From contig NC_079881.1 in assembly GCF_029227915.1 (NCBI RefSeq), forward strand, positions 22,173,501 to 22,233,500: a stretch of DNA of 60,000 nucleotides. The letters run 5' to 3'. Position 1 is the first letter of the stretch. Every line of letters starts with the position of its first letter. The position numbers were made by a program, and so were the translations under genes. This DNA is from Hydractinia symbiolongicarpus. Lineage: Eukaryota > Cnidaria > Hydrozoa > Anthoathecata > Hydractiniidae. A model generated the notes under the pieces. The model was not told the origin of the DNA and ran no database searches. It saw nothing but the letters and a program-made list of their open reading frames with translations. Of this stretch, positions 11,650 to 23,039 are shown in pieces.

Positions 11650-11764
11650 TATCTTATATATTAATTCCCTTGCGTGAGTAAAACTGTGAGTCCACGACAC
11701 GGAAATCACGGGTCACTTTCTTATGACGTGGCTGTACGCTAAAATTTAACTAAAAAGATTAGGG
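11650..11764 (-). repeat. Right terminal inverted repeat of the 3.5-kb transposon
   Basis: It is the reverse-complement partner of 8247-8359. It is bordered inside by the LINE-like tail and outside by unrelated AT-rich DNA. Confidence 0.88.
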
Positions 11765-12176
11765 ATGTACTTCATAGAAATCGCACATAAGGTGTAAATA
11801 TATAACCCGCTGCTAATAACGATATGAATATATATACCCTTATGCCAAAAAACTCTATGTTAGCATATATATATAGGTATCGCTACATATGAAACGGTAT
11901 TAGATATTCACAAAGCATACGGACTGTTAAATGAAGTTCCTAGCATAAAACGGAAATTGTGTTTACGAAAAAGATGGCTGTTCTTTTTGAGTATTCTCTA
12001 CTCTTTCATTCAAAATAAATCTTTAAAAAAACATTTGAAGAAGAGCATGGTTTTATAAATTAATCATAGCAAGGTTCTGTAAGGTTTTTTCATGTTTTAT
12101 TTTCAGTTTTGATTATATTATTGTTGCCACACATGTTTTATAGCTAGCATCATAAAAAGCCAACCACCACCAACAA

Positions 12177-12214
12177 CTAGCTAGCTAGCTAGCTAGGAAT
12201 ATATATATATATAT
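12177..12214. repeat. (CTAG)n and (TA)n microsatellites
   Basis: A run of five CTAG units (12177-12196) is followed directly by (AT)n to 12214. TAGC/GCTA tetramers are common through the flanking 150 bp. Confidence 0.9.
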
Positions 12215-12719
12215 GTAGCCATGTTCTTTATACCTAGCTAAGTCTCCAGTTTATATTTAAGTGACTAGCTATTAGCTGCTGTAGCTAGCTAATGCTAGCT
12301 TTAAACTAAAGATTCCCAGTATATATATTCCCACAAAACACATCTAACGTTATTAACCCTGAAAATTTTAAACATTTTCCTGGGTTTTTTTTGGTTTGCG
12401 AAGTTCTTTTCCTCCAAATATTCTGAAAATAAAGTTCAGAAATTACTTATTTTTAAAATGTAAATTTAATTTGTTTCAAATTGTGGGCAAAAACCTTAAT
12501 CAGCATGCTAAAAGAACTGACTTTTCTTAATTTAAAATTACTAAACACAACCATTTTCTTACATTTAGTGTAAACTTTTGTGCGTATGGCTTATATTTAA
12601 TACACCAAAAGAGCTACTTTGTTGATTTCAATTTTATACTCTTTGTAAGCTATTTTTTTCTTCTTTTTGACATTTCTGTTTTACCACTCAATTTTTACAT
12701 GTTATAAGTTATTTGGAAC

Positions 12720-13860
12720 AGAATGGTATGAAATAGACCAAAATACCTGATCTTAGTTGTTTTTAATTTACAGGCTGTGTCTGTGAAACCTTAAGGGGAA
12801 CATTTGGTGGAAGACAATGGCATGACATATACTGATAACTGATTTTTGTTGTGTTAGATGTTATATCTGAACCTTTTTGACATTTTATGTTAATTTTGCG
12901 AGGAAGGACCATATATATATACACAGAAGAAGAATTCAATTTTACACCTTGCAAGCTTTGTTTTTCTATATTTTGTATAAATTCTTACTGGGGAGGACTC
13001 CGTGCAATATATCGAAATGACTGATCCTTCTCGATTTAAATTTGATGTGTTCTAAATCGTATATGGTTTTGGAAATTTTGTGTAAGATTTAATGGGTAAG
13101 GGCTAGATGCAATATGTCAAAAAAAATTTTTTTGTTGAATCAGAAGCACTCCCTACAACCATTCTTTTTTTTACAGTTTGTGAAGCTTTTGTGAGGAAAG
13201 AGTGTATGCAATATTATCGAAATAACTGATTTTTGTTGCAAACTGTTTTTCTTTGGCATTTTGGATTAAAATATTGTTTTAGAGGGCATATGCAGTAGAT
13301 ATATGTACTGAAATAGTTAAATTTTGCAAACTTTGATTTTGTCGTTACCTCTCATTTTTTACATTTTGATTAAACTTTTGTGGGAGACCTTCGGTATGCG
13401 AAGGACCAAAATAAGAGATTTTAGTATTATTTAGAATTTGTATTTTGTGTTGCAAAATTGGTGCAAAAATTGACATAAAATGAACTTATATACAGCTGTT
13501 GTTTAACATGACTCATTATGACTTATATATATATTTTATGAAAATTTGTGACAGAATACTATGTGAGATTTGAAATTTTGTTTACTTTATTGATGGTAAA
13601 ACAGCATGCAAATTGCTAAAAGGACTTTATTAATTTTAGATTTAAACACCGTTATTTTGTTGGCATTTTGTCTAAAGTTTGGTGAGGAAGGACTGTATGC
13701 AATATATCAAATAATGTTTTATTGCATTGTAATTTGTCCTTGCAAATCCCTTTTTTTCACCTTAGATAAAAAAATTCTGTCAGAGGCACAATTTATTGTT
13801 TATTTTTCACATTGTGTGTCAACCTTTGGCAGGGTTTGCAATAAACTAACTGATTTTAAC
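12720..13860. repeat. Decayed tandem repeat with about 100-bp spacing
   Basis: A block reading roughly TTTTGTGAGGAAGGACTGTATGC, here given as GTGAGGAAGGA plus ATGCAATATATCGAAATAACTG plus TGATTTTTGTTG, recurs in degraded form. The ATGCA core falls at about 13003, 13107, 13206, 13290, 13396 (ATGCG), 13697 and 13838 (TGCAATA), with an earlier relic near 12820. Steps of 104, 99, 84, 106 and 301 fit a ~100-bp unit. No protein is encoded; the 107-codon open stretch at 13606 lies within it and looks incidental. Confidence 0.55.
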
Positions 13861-14205
13861 ATATACAATGAGAGAGATTTGTGTTTGACATTGATCAGCT
13901 TTTTTGTATATATGTGGCGTTTTGAGTGATTTAAATTTTATGGGTGAGATGTATGTTGAAAACTTCTTTCCGAATAATTTTCGCATTTGTCAGATGGTCA
14001 GAGCAAGTAATTTTAGTAGATTTAGATTTTAAATGTCACATAAATACTGCAGTTGTTGAAAACCTTTAATTTTTTTGGTCATTTATATAATAATGCAGAT
14101 GTAAGATGCGCACTGCTGTATTGTTTGATTTTTGATGGACATATATCTGCTACATAAATTAAATGGAATACAGTGGATTCTTCCACGGGAAACAGCTAGT
14201 TCACA

Positions 14206-16272
14206 TTATTTGGATAAATGTTTGCACAAAGCACTATCGTGTAAAAATAATTTGACTTTTTTGATAAATTCTTTATGGTTGACAACGGAACGAATATTGC
14301 CAGGAAGATCATTAAACAACGCTGATGAGCAATCCATAAACGTTTTTCGGAATGTGTCGCTTTGTAGTTTATTTTTGTTTTCTGCATCAGATCGCAGGCT
14401 TCGACCATTTTTGTACCATTTCAGTGTAAGGTATTCAGGTGAGCATTCGTCATACAACACCTTGTGTGCCAGTTTTAGTATCGATAAATTTACACGCTCT
14501 TGCACTGGCAGCCATTTCAGTATTACTAACACATCGTTAGTGGAAGCATATCTCTGAAGAACAAAGCTGGCAGCGACATTTAGAACTCTTTGTAACCTTT
14601 TCATTTGATATTGTGGAATATTATTATAGACAAGATTTCCGTAGTCTATCTTTGATAATATCAGTGCTTCAGCGAGATTCTTTCTCACGTGAAAAGGTGC
14701 CAAACGTTTCAATCGCTTTAATGTCGAAATCGTAGCGTATGATGATCTAATGATGTTATTCACATGTGTAGACCACGTCATATGTTCATCGAATGTTATG
14801 CCCAGTATTTTGAGAGAGGATACCCGCTCAATCTCAGCACCATTACTATGGAATTTGAATAAGTTACTGAAGTTTAAATTGTTTATACAGCTTAACTGGC
14901 TTGTCGAGTACATAATTGATTTTGTCTTTATGGAATTAAACATCAGATTGTTTATCTTTGACCATGTTGTTATTTGGTTAATGTCACTTTGAAGCTTTGC
15001 TGTTGCGATATCCATTTCTTTTAGTTTGAAGTGTATGTAAAGATTTGTGTCATCTGCGTACTGGATAGAATTACACGACGAATTCAACGATAGGTCAGAG
15101 ACATAGATGTTGAACAAGATCGGACCAAGAATAGATCCCTGGGGAACACCGTATTTGATCAGCAAGGTGTCCGATTTTTTGTCATCAATTTGCACAAACT
15201 GCTGGCGATTTGACAAATAGTTAGAGATCAAATTGATGAATGCAGGAGACATTTGGAGTTTCTTCAACTTATTAATCAGAACGTCATATTTCACAGTATC
15301 AAATGCTTTGGAGTAATCTGCTGACACTGATAAAGTTACTTCACCTCTTTGCATAGCCTTCAAAATGTCGTCCTTTAATTTTAAGAGTATCGTGATGCAC
15401 GAGTGACCTTTGCGAAAACCAGATTGAGTTGAAGCATAAATGTTATATCTATCAATGAAGTCACAAAGCTGTGATAAAATGACTTTCTCATATACTTTCG
15501 ACAGTACAGGAAGTATTGATATTGGACAAAAATCTTCTAGTTGTGAAGCACCTGGAACTTTAGGTACCGGACAGATACGTGATTTCTTCCAGCATGTTGG
15601 AAATACGTTTGCATCGATGCAGTTATTCAAAATCTTTGTTAGGACTGGCGACAATTGGGCTGCGACTGGTTTTATGAATTTCGCTGGTATGTTATCACCA
15701 CCAGTAGAGCAATCACTTCTCAATGAATTCAAATGTTTGAGAACATCCTCTTGGGTAGCGTGACGAAGGTCAAATAAATCCATTGCCGGTACAGCCTCAT
15801 CATTCATGGTGGGAGAAATGTTTAACTCATTTGTATTGCTTAACTTTATTGCAATGGAATTGAAATAATCATTGATGGTATCGGGATTCTGCCTGATTTG
15901 TTTGAACTGTGGTTTAATAATAGTTCTTATGGTTTTCCATACTTCCTTTGAACGGTTACTTGATAAAGCCTTTTGATAGAAGGTTCTTCTAGAGTGTTTG
16001 ATAGCCTTCTTCAATTTATTTCTCGTTTCAACATACTCATGTTTAGCCTCTCTGTCATCACAAGATTTTAATTCACTACGAAGTTCATCAAGTTTCAGTT
16101 TCGACGATACAATGGATGGGTCCTTCATCCAGGGAGCTGGTGGTCGTGTAAATTTACACCTTTTCAAAGGAGCATGGCTATTAATGCAGGACAGTATGAG
16201 TTCATTCATAACATACAGTTGATCTTCTTTTTTTGTCTTGAAATTTGAAATTTCTGATATGAAGAAATTCAA
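14206..16272 (-). mobile_element. LINE reverse-transcriptase ORF, 688 codons open, 5'-truncated
   Basis: One uninterrupted minus-strand frame. It opens after a TAA; the first in-frame ATG is codon 22. Order of blocks: pre-RT linker with PPAPWMKD (44-51); RT with FCPISILPVLSKVYEK (248-263, family RPISLL, so Arg is Cys here); TQSGFRKGHS (282-291); VSADYSKAFDTV (316-327, catalytic Asp 319); YGVPQGSILGPILFNIY (374-390); QYADDTN (404-410, the two catalytic Asp intact); then SLKILGITFDEHMTW and a C-terminal tail. The type is CR1/L2/jockey-like. The apurinic endonuclease expected upstream is missing: sequence beyond 16272 carries stops and no recognisable nuclease block. An open 2-kb frame in AT-rich DNA suggests a young insertion, but it is not mobile without the endonuclease. 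Confidence 0.93.
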
Positions 16273-18803
16273 ACTCTTCCGTTATTCGATTTTTTTTAGC
16301 TGATTTCCCCACATTAAGTCGAGCTTTGAAGCCATTATAGAGTTAGAGCTTTAGAGTCATTTTTTGGGCTGATTATTTTTTCGTTGTGATTCTCTACCCT
16401 TGTCCTCGGAGCCCCCGTTATTTAGGAGTTTTCGGCCTTTAAAAGTTGGAGAAAAACTATCGCGATTTTAAGAAAAAGTTGATTTCAGGTTAAGTGTGAA
16501 TGGAATGTAAATGCCTAAAACATCGCTCTTTTTTCTTCGCGAAACTTTCTCCCCATGAAACTTTCTCCCTATAAAGAGGATACATTTTTTCTATAAGAAA
16601 AAGTTTTATAAGAAACTGAGCAATAAAAACCTCAAAATCTTAAGAAAATCCCAACTGTGTTAAGATCTAATTTTTGGAGACCTTGATATTTAGATTTACA
16701 CAATAATTTTTTTTATTCCAATAAAAATAAAAGATGTTTCAAATGGAATACATAAAATTGTAAAACTAAGAAAAGGATTATGAAAATTTCAGCCCATATT
16801 CAGCACTTTGCTAAGAACATTTAGTCAAAAAAATGTTTTCTTATACAAAAACGTGTATGCATATATATACTTTTTTGTAAAATTCACTGTTAGAATCCTA
16901 ACAGATTCGTAGTATGTTTTAGTACTGCATTAAGAAGTAAAATTTTTGGCGGAATATGTTTCGGCGGAATAACTTTTGGACACAATATTTTATTTCCACA
17001 GAAAAAAAAAATTTTCTTTTAAAGGAATTTTAAACAAATTTCAAACTAATGATTACGGAAAATGATGCACAAAGAAGAATAGAAGCATTTATAGTGTACA
17101 TATATTCAATTAAGATCTAAAAAAGGGTCTTCAGGATCCAACTTTATAGCTAGAACCTCAGCTAAATGTAAAAATAACGAAAATAATAAGTTCAAAACCT
17201 GCATTTTTTAATCGTTTTCTGATTACCTTATATATAATTTCTATGCACTGGTCCTTTTTTTAAAAAAATTAGACAAACAAAATTTTTAGACAAAAATCTT
17301 TCCACAGACAAATAAAAAAATCTAAAATTTTTTTCGTCCGAAACTCTTTTTAAAATCTTTATTCATATTTTCCACAAAATGGTCTGAAAAAGTATTTTTA
17401 ATGCATATTATTAAGTAGGTATTTTAGCAAGAAACAAATTAATTTTTCAATGATACTTTGAGAAATATTTTCCCTAATAATGATAACCTTTTGTAAAAAA
17501 TATACTTATTAACAATTACTCAAATTTTTTTCCAAAAAAGCCCACAGATCAAAAGGTTCCACAAAACCATTTTTTCCACAATTAGCGCGAAAGAAAGGGG
17601 GGGGGGGAGCAATTCCTAGGACTCGTGAATATGAAATTTAGGTGAGAATAGAATAACACGTCATACTTGGTGATAAACAATTGTAAATGCAATAAAATAG
17701 TTCTCTTCACACAATATTTGTCATACAACACAGTGTACAACTACACTCTTATTGTCTACTTTACTTTCAGGCTACCATGGTTATGCACACAGTTGTATAT
17801 CTATACACAGTAACTTAGTCCTAATAATAATGGGTTGCTAGGAGAGCAGAGGGCTAGCTTTGAAAAGATGCAAAGCATGGAAAGAATTAATTTGTTCTTT
17901 TAGCTAACTCTACCTCCAGCTAAAAAACGAACAAAAAAAATACAGTTTTCTAAGAAAAAGCATTCATATCAGTAACTTTCGTTAGTCAGTAATAACAAAA
18001 TTACAAAATTGACTTTGAAGGCAAAAAATGTAAGCACCACGACGTTGATTTCGTCTGGTAATACAATGTTTAAAATTAATAAACATCTATATAATAATAC
18101 GCTAAGTGTGTCTGTGAAAGACAGGCAAAGTGGATGTGCTGTTTTTTCTAAAGAAGCAGCCGCGGTAACATGTCACTTTTGCTAAACTTTTATTTTTATT
18201 CTGTGTTTTGTGTGCTTTTTCAAATTGATTTAAAATTTTTGTTTTTAAAAAGTCACGGTTAATTTATTTTATTGTTCTCATAATATATTTAATTTATTCC
18301 CGCTTGAATGAATTAACAACAAGATGTTTTGACGAAAAAAGCAATGAATTTCGCTGTTTTTTTTATTCGGTATATGTATTTGATTTTTCAACGCGAGACT
18401 CAATACTAGTAACTATGAATAGTCTTGGAAAACTTTAGAATGTTAGTTTTAGGCATTTTTATATGCTCGTTTTGCCCTTATCAGAAAAACATACGTTCTT
18501 AAAAATAAAATGTTCGTTTTCTTGCTTTTCGCCATACAAACCAACAATTTTTTTTGTCTTCGCTGACATGTTATCAAACATAAAATTAAAACAAACGCTT
18601 TGTAGTCATGAAAGTCCGCTTTTGTTCAAAATCAGTAGAGCATACAATTTCTAAAACAATATTTATTGAGCATGCGACGACGTCTACCATCTTGTAAAAG
18701 TTACAAAATATCTTGCGAATTTTGCGCACGCACACTCTGAATGAACGTGAGAGAAGATGGTTTCTTGCAGAACATTTTTGTGCAGTCAATAATATATTTG
18801 GTG
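16273..18803. other. AT-rich DNA without a recognised gene
   Basis: I see no family here. Small features are a short tandem of GAAACTTTCTCCC at 16545-16575, an 11-base G run at 17597-17607, and several poly-A/T runs. The 63- and 67-codon frames near 18.5-18.8 kb are on opposite strands of the same DNA and are not convincing. Confidence 0.4.
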
Positions 18804-19586
18804 CTAGGAAATGTTTTTAAAGCTCTCTAGCATAGTGTCCATTATCATACTATTGTTGGCCATATCGGTACAGAGCCCAGTGAGAATATAGCATGACACT
18901 GTGGATTTTGGAAGTTGCAAAAGCCAAGCTGTATGTCTCAAACTAAATCCACCTCTGAGCCAACTCAAATATAAAAAAAGCTCATCTTTTAGGTTCAATT
19001 TTATTGGAGGTCCCTTTTTTCCAGCCGCTTTATTAGATGTTGTTGATGTAGGGGACTGTAACACTTCTTTGAGATCAGCTTTCTTTAATTTTAAATCACA
19101 CATTCTCATGTTAACGCAATTCTCTCCAGGGTTTAAAAATTTGCCAAAACTCTCAGTTGATAAACCAGTTTCTGAACGAAAGAGTGTTTCATTTTTCACT
19201 ATGTTGTTGTATGTGTATGACTTTTCGAGTAATTCATTCTTGAGGTCTTGTATTTCCCTTTTTAGTGAAATATTCTCATCAGTTAACTCTAAAAGTTGTT
19301 GTTTTAAATTATTTATCTCATTCACTTTCTCGTCTTCGTTATCACTACTCGCATTGCAATCATTACTACCCACACGGGTAACTCTGTTGATGCTGAATTT
19401 CTGGGAGATCGTCGAAGGGAAGTTACAGGAGTCCTTGTTTTTAACGAAGGAACAGCATTTTTTGCAACGTCTTTTGAGTAACACCAAGTGATAATTTGGT
19501 ATTGTAGGGTTTAAAATGGAATTCACATATCCTCGTGTAGGATGTAATTTTGAAATTATCACAAACTCCTTTTCTCCTACATTGAG
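18804..19586 (-). pseudogene. N-terminal half of a DDE_Tnp_4-type transposase
   Basis: Open from after a TGA at about 19587 to a stop at 18804, without an early ATG. Blocks in order: a Cys-rich LKRRCKKCCSF segment; an acidic stretch; a heptad-like coiled coil (NLKQQLLELTDENISLK, about residues 93-110 of the open frame); ETGLSTESFGKFLNPGENC; KKGPPIKLNLKDELFLYLSW; and a helix-turn-helix RHTAWLLQLPKSTVSCYIL, as in transposases where KLS..DELFLYL..LR..FS and PKSTVSR precede the DDE core. It ends at LESFKNIS, just before the family's IIDCTE catalytic strand, so the catalytic domain is lost. It differs from the 27.4-28.7 kb copy and is a separate subfamily. Confidence 0.75.
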
Positions 19587-20516
19587 TCACGATACGTTTT
19601 CACGTCTGTTTTTCTGTGGAAAATTTAAAAAAAGCGATTCCTGTCTTTTCATTATCTTGCAAATTGCATTACCACAGTTTGAAATACAAGAAGAAACTTT
19701 CTCCTTTTTTTGTCACTTTTACTGGTCTTGAAATTGATGAACTTGTATAATTTTCTTTACTCAATTATTTTACATACTATTTTCAAGATCGCACCACAAA
19801 CTAAAAAAAAATCTTAAAGCTCAAAAAACCTGTTTTTAAAAAAGATGAACTGTTTTTGAGCATAAAATAAATATACAGCAAAGATAAAATTTCACATTTT
19901 TGTATGTTTTCATGTTGGAAAAGTGTAAACAACTCTTCGTGAGTATTCACTTCCACTTTCGCTTTCTCGCACGCATTTGTTTACATTTTTGTGCAGCTCT
20001 GCCTCGTTTTAATGTTTAAAAAAACAAGACGTATGATATACGCAAACAACCTCGCGAATAATGTTTACAAAAAGCTGTCTATCAAATTAGGATTTTTGTT
20101 ACGAAGTTAGACACGACATATTTTACTATTCAGATACGCAATAATATTTGTTACACACTTATTTTTCAAAATTGATTTGTGAGACCTTCCTGAACGGAGA
20201 ATTCCTCGAACTTTTAATTTTCGATGGGTCCGTCTTGGGTGAACCGACTGACAGGAAGAAGAAAGACCACAAACCCCAAAATTTGCGAAATTCATTAATT
20301 CAGTTAATTCTGCCTACATTCACTTTTAAAACGTTTGGTGGAAACACCTTTATTTACTAGTTAGTTAAACAAGTGTTTTGAACACTTGTCTTATCTTTTT
20401 AAAAAAGAAAAAAGAAAAATAGTTACCAAGATGAGATTCGAACACACGACGACTCCCGTGTCGGTGCTCAGAGAGGCAAAAATTTCCATTCTTGTAGGAC
20501 ACATTTGCGTTTTAAT
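19587..20516. other. AT-rich spacer, nothing recognised; tRNA-like B-box noted
   Basis: No gene is seen. Near 20440-20460 the minus strand reads GTGTGTTCGAATCTCAT, resembling a polymerase III B box, but no A box or cloverleaf could be folded around it. A tRNA-derived SINE relic is possible but unsupported. Confidence 0.25.
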
Positions 20517-20555
20517 ACAAGCTCACGAGCTTGTAACAAGCTCACGAGCTTGTAA
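20517..20555. repeat. Two tandem copies of an 18-bp palindrome
   Basis: The unit ACAAGCTCACGAGCTTGT is a palindrome with a two-base centre, and it occurs twice head to tail with one to two bases between. Such units can form tandem hairpins or cruciforms. Confidence 0.85.
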
Positions 20556-20689
20556 TAATCGGAATTCCTGTATAAGTTGTTATCATTCTGAATTTTGATA
20601 CAATCGTTCGTCTTCTGTTTTGATTTCTATAAATGGAATGTAAGTTCCATCAGCTTCGCGGTATTTATCGCGGATTGCCCATAAAGCAG

Positions 20690-20850
20690 ACCGAGCGGGC
20701 ACACGATGGTTATATAACGTTGATTCGACTTTAAGTTCTGGCCGCGACGTCGCAACCCTAAATTCCACGTCTTTTCAACGTTAGGTTCGCAATGTCGATG
20801 CGACCAACGTAAATCTAACGTCTTTTCAACGATGGTATGACTTTTCAAAC
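20690..20850 (-). repeat. ACGTTG-rich MITE-like repeat
   Basis: On the minus strand the segment consists of recurring ACGTTGAAAAGACGT and ACGTTGG..GCATCGACATTGCG-type blocks, followed by GTCGAATCAACGTTATATAACC. Recurrent ACGTTG blocks of this kind are familiar from short interspersed elements of many marine invertebrates (recollection, not a search). The open frames across it are incidental. Confidence 0.5.
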
Positions 20851-21051
20851 ACTTTTTTCAAATCAGTTATGTACCCGTCAATAAAGAAATCTGTAATACA
20901 TGTTTTTCCTAAAATGAGAAATTTAAAATCACACGCAAAATCATTAAAAGCACGTCTCATTATTCCGTTTCTTCATTAGAACACATCTTCGGTATTCTAT
21001 TCTTATGATCCCTCATTCATTGTTTCTTTACGGGCAATCTTCATTGAATTT

Positions 21052-21560
21052 TTAAATTGACGTGGTTTTTCTTTTCATGTTAGCAGTAATCGTTTCATTA
21101 CTCCTAAACAAACAAGGTGCATATAATCTGATGCATTTGATTCCAACTTCTAATAGGATCGTTTTTTCGTGTTGGTGAGTGCCCATGCCCAAACCATTTT
21201 TAAAAGATTCATCATCCCGCAAATCCCAGTACAAGTCATGGAATACCATCCTTGAAGATACAATTTCCTTGTTTACCATGCAACGGTCACGGTCACGTGC
21301 GGGAGTATTACAAACAAACGCCAGTACTTTGACAATTAAAATGCGACCTTCATATTCATAGTCATTTTCTGTAAGAAACTTATACTCTGCAAGAAAGTCA
21401 CACATGAACTCCTGTATTTTACTATTACCAACATGTTCTTCAACAATGAATGATGGTATTTTACACAATAAAGGCCAAGTTTGTAAACTCGATCACTTGT
21501 ACAGTAGAATTCCATACACATTCACAACCAAGGAAATCGTGTGATTGTCAAAACTATTCT
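21052..21560 (-). pseudogene. Transposase fragment, probably CACTA/EnSpm-like
   Basis: The 138-codon minus-strand frame (21052-21468) contains LTENDYEYEGRILIVKVLAFVCNTPARDRD, here cited as YEYEGRILIVKV and LAFVCNTPARDRD, then EIVSSRMVFHDL, LRDDESFKNG and THQHEKTILLEVGIKCIR. These align in order with blocks I know from animal transposon proteins (SFVCDAPARA, a Cys-rich gap, RVVF, LRTDESF, HH...SPLL.LGID.V). An upstream continuation in another frame (to about 21560) supplies the preceding block, so there is at least one frameshift. The Cys cluster between PAR and RVVF is deleted. The superfamily name rests on memory of the DAPARA block and is uncertain. Confidence 0.55.
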
Positions 21561-21617
21561 GTGGATTTGTCAAAACCGCCAAATCTGCCAAATTTTCTTT
21601 CTGCCAAATTTGTTCCC

Positions 21618-22340
21618 TTAACCCTATTCGGTCTAGAGGGCGGATTCCGCCCTCTGACTGTTTTTTTAATAACTCCTTAACGCTATACTGCATGGCTATG
21701 ATACTTACTGAGTTTCAATATTTATCTATTAAACACCTGCATGCTAAATTTTTGGGTCCAATGCGCTTCAGAGGCTTTGATATTGGCTATTACTCGAAAC
21801 TACCCCTAAAAATCTCTATGAAACCCTTATAATGGAGAAAATAAAATAACTCTTGTTAGGATTATCCTTAGAACTTGAAATGCACAACACAACTTTGCCT
21901 CATCAGGGAGAATCATTTCCCATGTTTTGGACACGTGATTAATCCGATTTCCCGATTTTTTTGGATTTTACCCGAAAATAAGAAAACCGGTTTTTCGGGT
22001 AATTTTTGGCAACTTTTCATGCGATCTCTGCAAAAATTGGAAAGTATGGTAAATACCTTTTATGTAGCAATCAGAAAATTTAAACAGAATGTAAAAATCC
22101 GTTCTAGAACTAAAGTAATTGAATTTTGCGCAGCTGGTGGGATTTTGAACAAATTTCAAGCTTTTGATGCCGTCGGAGAAAATGTGCTGACACAAGCAAA
22201 AATTTATTGCCGTCATTTTGTTCCTTTTGTGACGTACTATAAGTGTGCCAAGTTTGATTCAATTTGAACAAGGCTATCGAAAGTTATTGAGGGAAGCGGG
22301 TCTTGATATGTTCGAAGAACCCCGAACCGAATAGGGTTAA
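21618..22340. mobile_element. TTAA-flanked MITE, 715 bp
   Basis: TTAA at 21618-21621 and 22337-22340 bracket a segment whose ends read CCCTATTCGGTCTAGAGG on the left and, inverted, CCCTATTCGGTTCGGGG on the right: 11 matching terminal bases. A subterminal palindrome AGAGGGCGGA/TCCGCCCTCT lies just inside the left end. TTAA duplications with CCC-tips are typical of piggyBac- and Kolobok-type elements. The interior has a 130-codon open frame (21875-22267) with no transposase features, so the element is non-autonomous. Confidence 0.8.
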
Positions 22341-23039
22341 AAGGTATAAGTATGAATTATATAAAAATAAAGTTATATATATTGTTAAATTCGAACAAAT
22401 ATTAAGTCGATTTAGAGAAACGTTTTTGCACGGGAAGTAGAGCAAAACTTTTGTAAGTTCAAGTTAAATTCAAGTTAAATGTCACCAAAAGTTTGCTGAC
22501 GTGAATCAAAAACTGGTGTTAACATGTCAGCAATAGCTAAATTTTTGCTGACATGGTTTTTCTTAGAAATGATGTAAAAACGAAACTTTGATCTTGTTTT
22601 TATAGCTAGCTAGTACTCTCTTAGTCAGTAAAAAAATATTTTCTTAAATACTAATGTTATGAGAGTTTTAGATTAAGTTCTGGAAGACACCTAAGAATAA
22701 TTTACAAGGTATACACCTTAAAATTAGTGAGAAAATTATCTGAACTATATTCTTCTCAAGTCGTTAGTATAAAAAGCAAAAACATTGTGAAAAATGTAGC
22801 TAAAGCACATGCAAAATAACAAGAAAGCACATAAACACACAGCAAGCCATAACTAGTATAAAAAATACAATTTTGCCCTTTACCTACCGTCTGATATTTC
22901 ATTTTGACGTGGAAAGCAAGCGCGAATGTTTTAAGAAAAAAAAGTTAGATAATCAAACATGTTTCCAGGGACCCCGGAAATGACGTTGGTGACTATTTAC
23001 CATTTTAAAAATGGTAGAAAAAGGTCTTCATCATAGAGT
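22341..23039. other. AT-rich spacer, nothing recognised
   Basis: No gene, RNA or element recognised. A short direct repeat of AAGTTCAAGTTAAATTCAAG type occurs near 22455-22480. Confidence 0.35.

Larger units (their letters stand above)
8247..11764. mobile_element. 3.5-kb DNA transposon with ~113-bp terminal inverted repeats, carrying YqaJ-like and DDE ORFs
   Basis: Positions 8247-8359 and the reverse complement of 11650-11764 align nearly throughout, including identical runs such as CATAAGAAAGTGACCCGTGA and CGTGTCGTGGACTCAC. Inside lie a YqaJ-like reading frame on plus (8426-8893) and a decayed DDE transposase on minus (9241-9622), convergently arranged. As I recall, a transposase plus a YqaJ-type exonuclease is the coding pair of the ISL2EU group; the name needs checking. 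The outer boundary and target-site duplication are uncertain: the ends read ACCTATTTTTTTAG on the left and CCCTAATCTTTTTAG inverted on the right, with no clear duplication. The right half has been invaded by other repeats. Confidence 0.8.

Noticed and set aside
14132-16222. Several plus-strand frames over the LINE
   Set aside because: They are shadows of the 688-codon minus-strand RT frame.
18901-19491. 196-codon plus-strand open frame
   Set aside because: Antisense shadow of the transposase fragment, which carries the recognisable HTH and DELFLYL blocks.
20430-20490. tRNA-like B-box (GTTCGAATC) on minus
   Set aside because: The T-stem pairs poorly, and no A box, anticodon arm or acceptor stem could be placed around it.
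21875-22267. 130-codon frame inside the TTAA MITE
   Set aside because: No transposase motif and composition like surrounding non-coding DNA; probably incidental.
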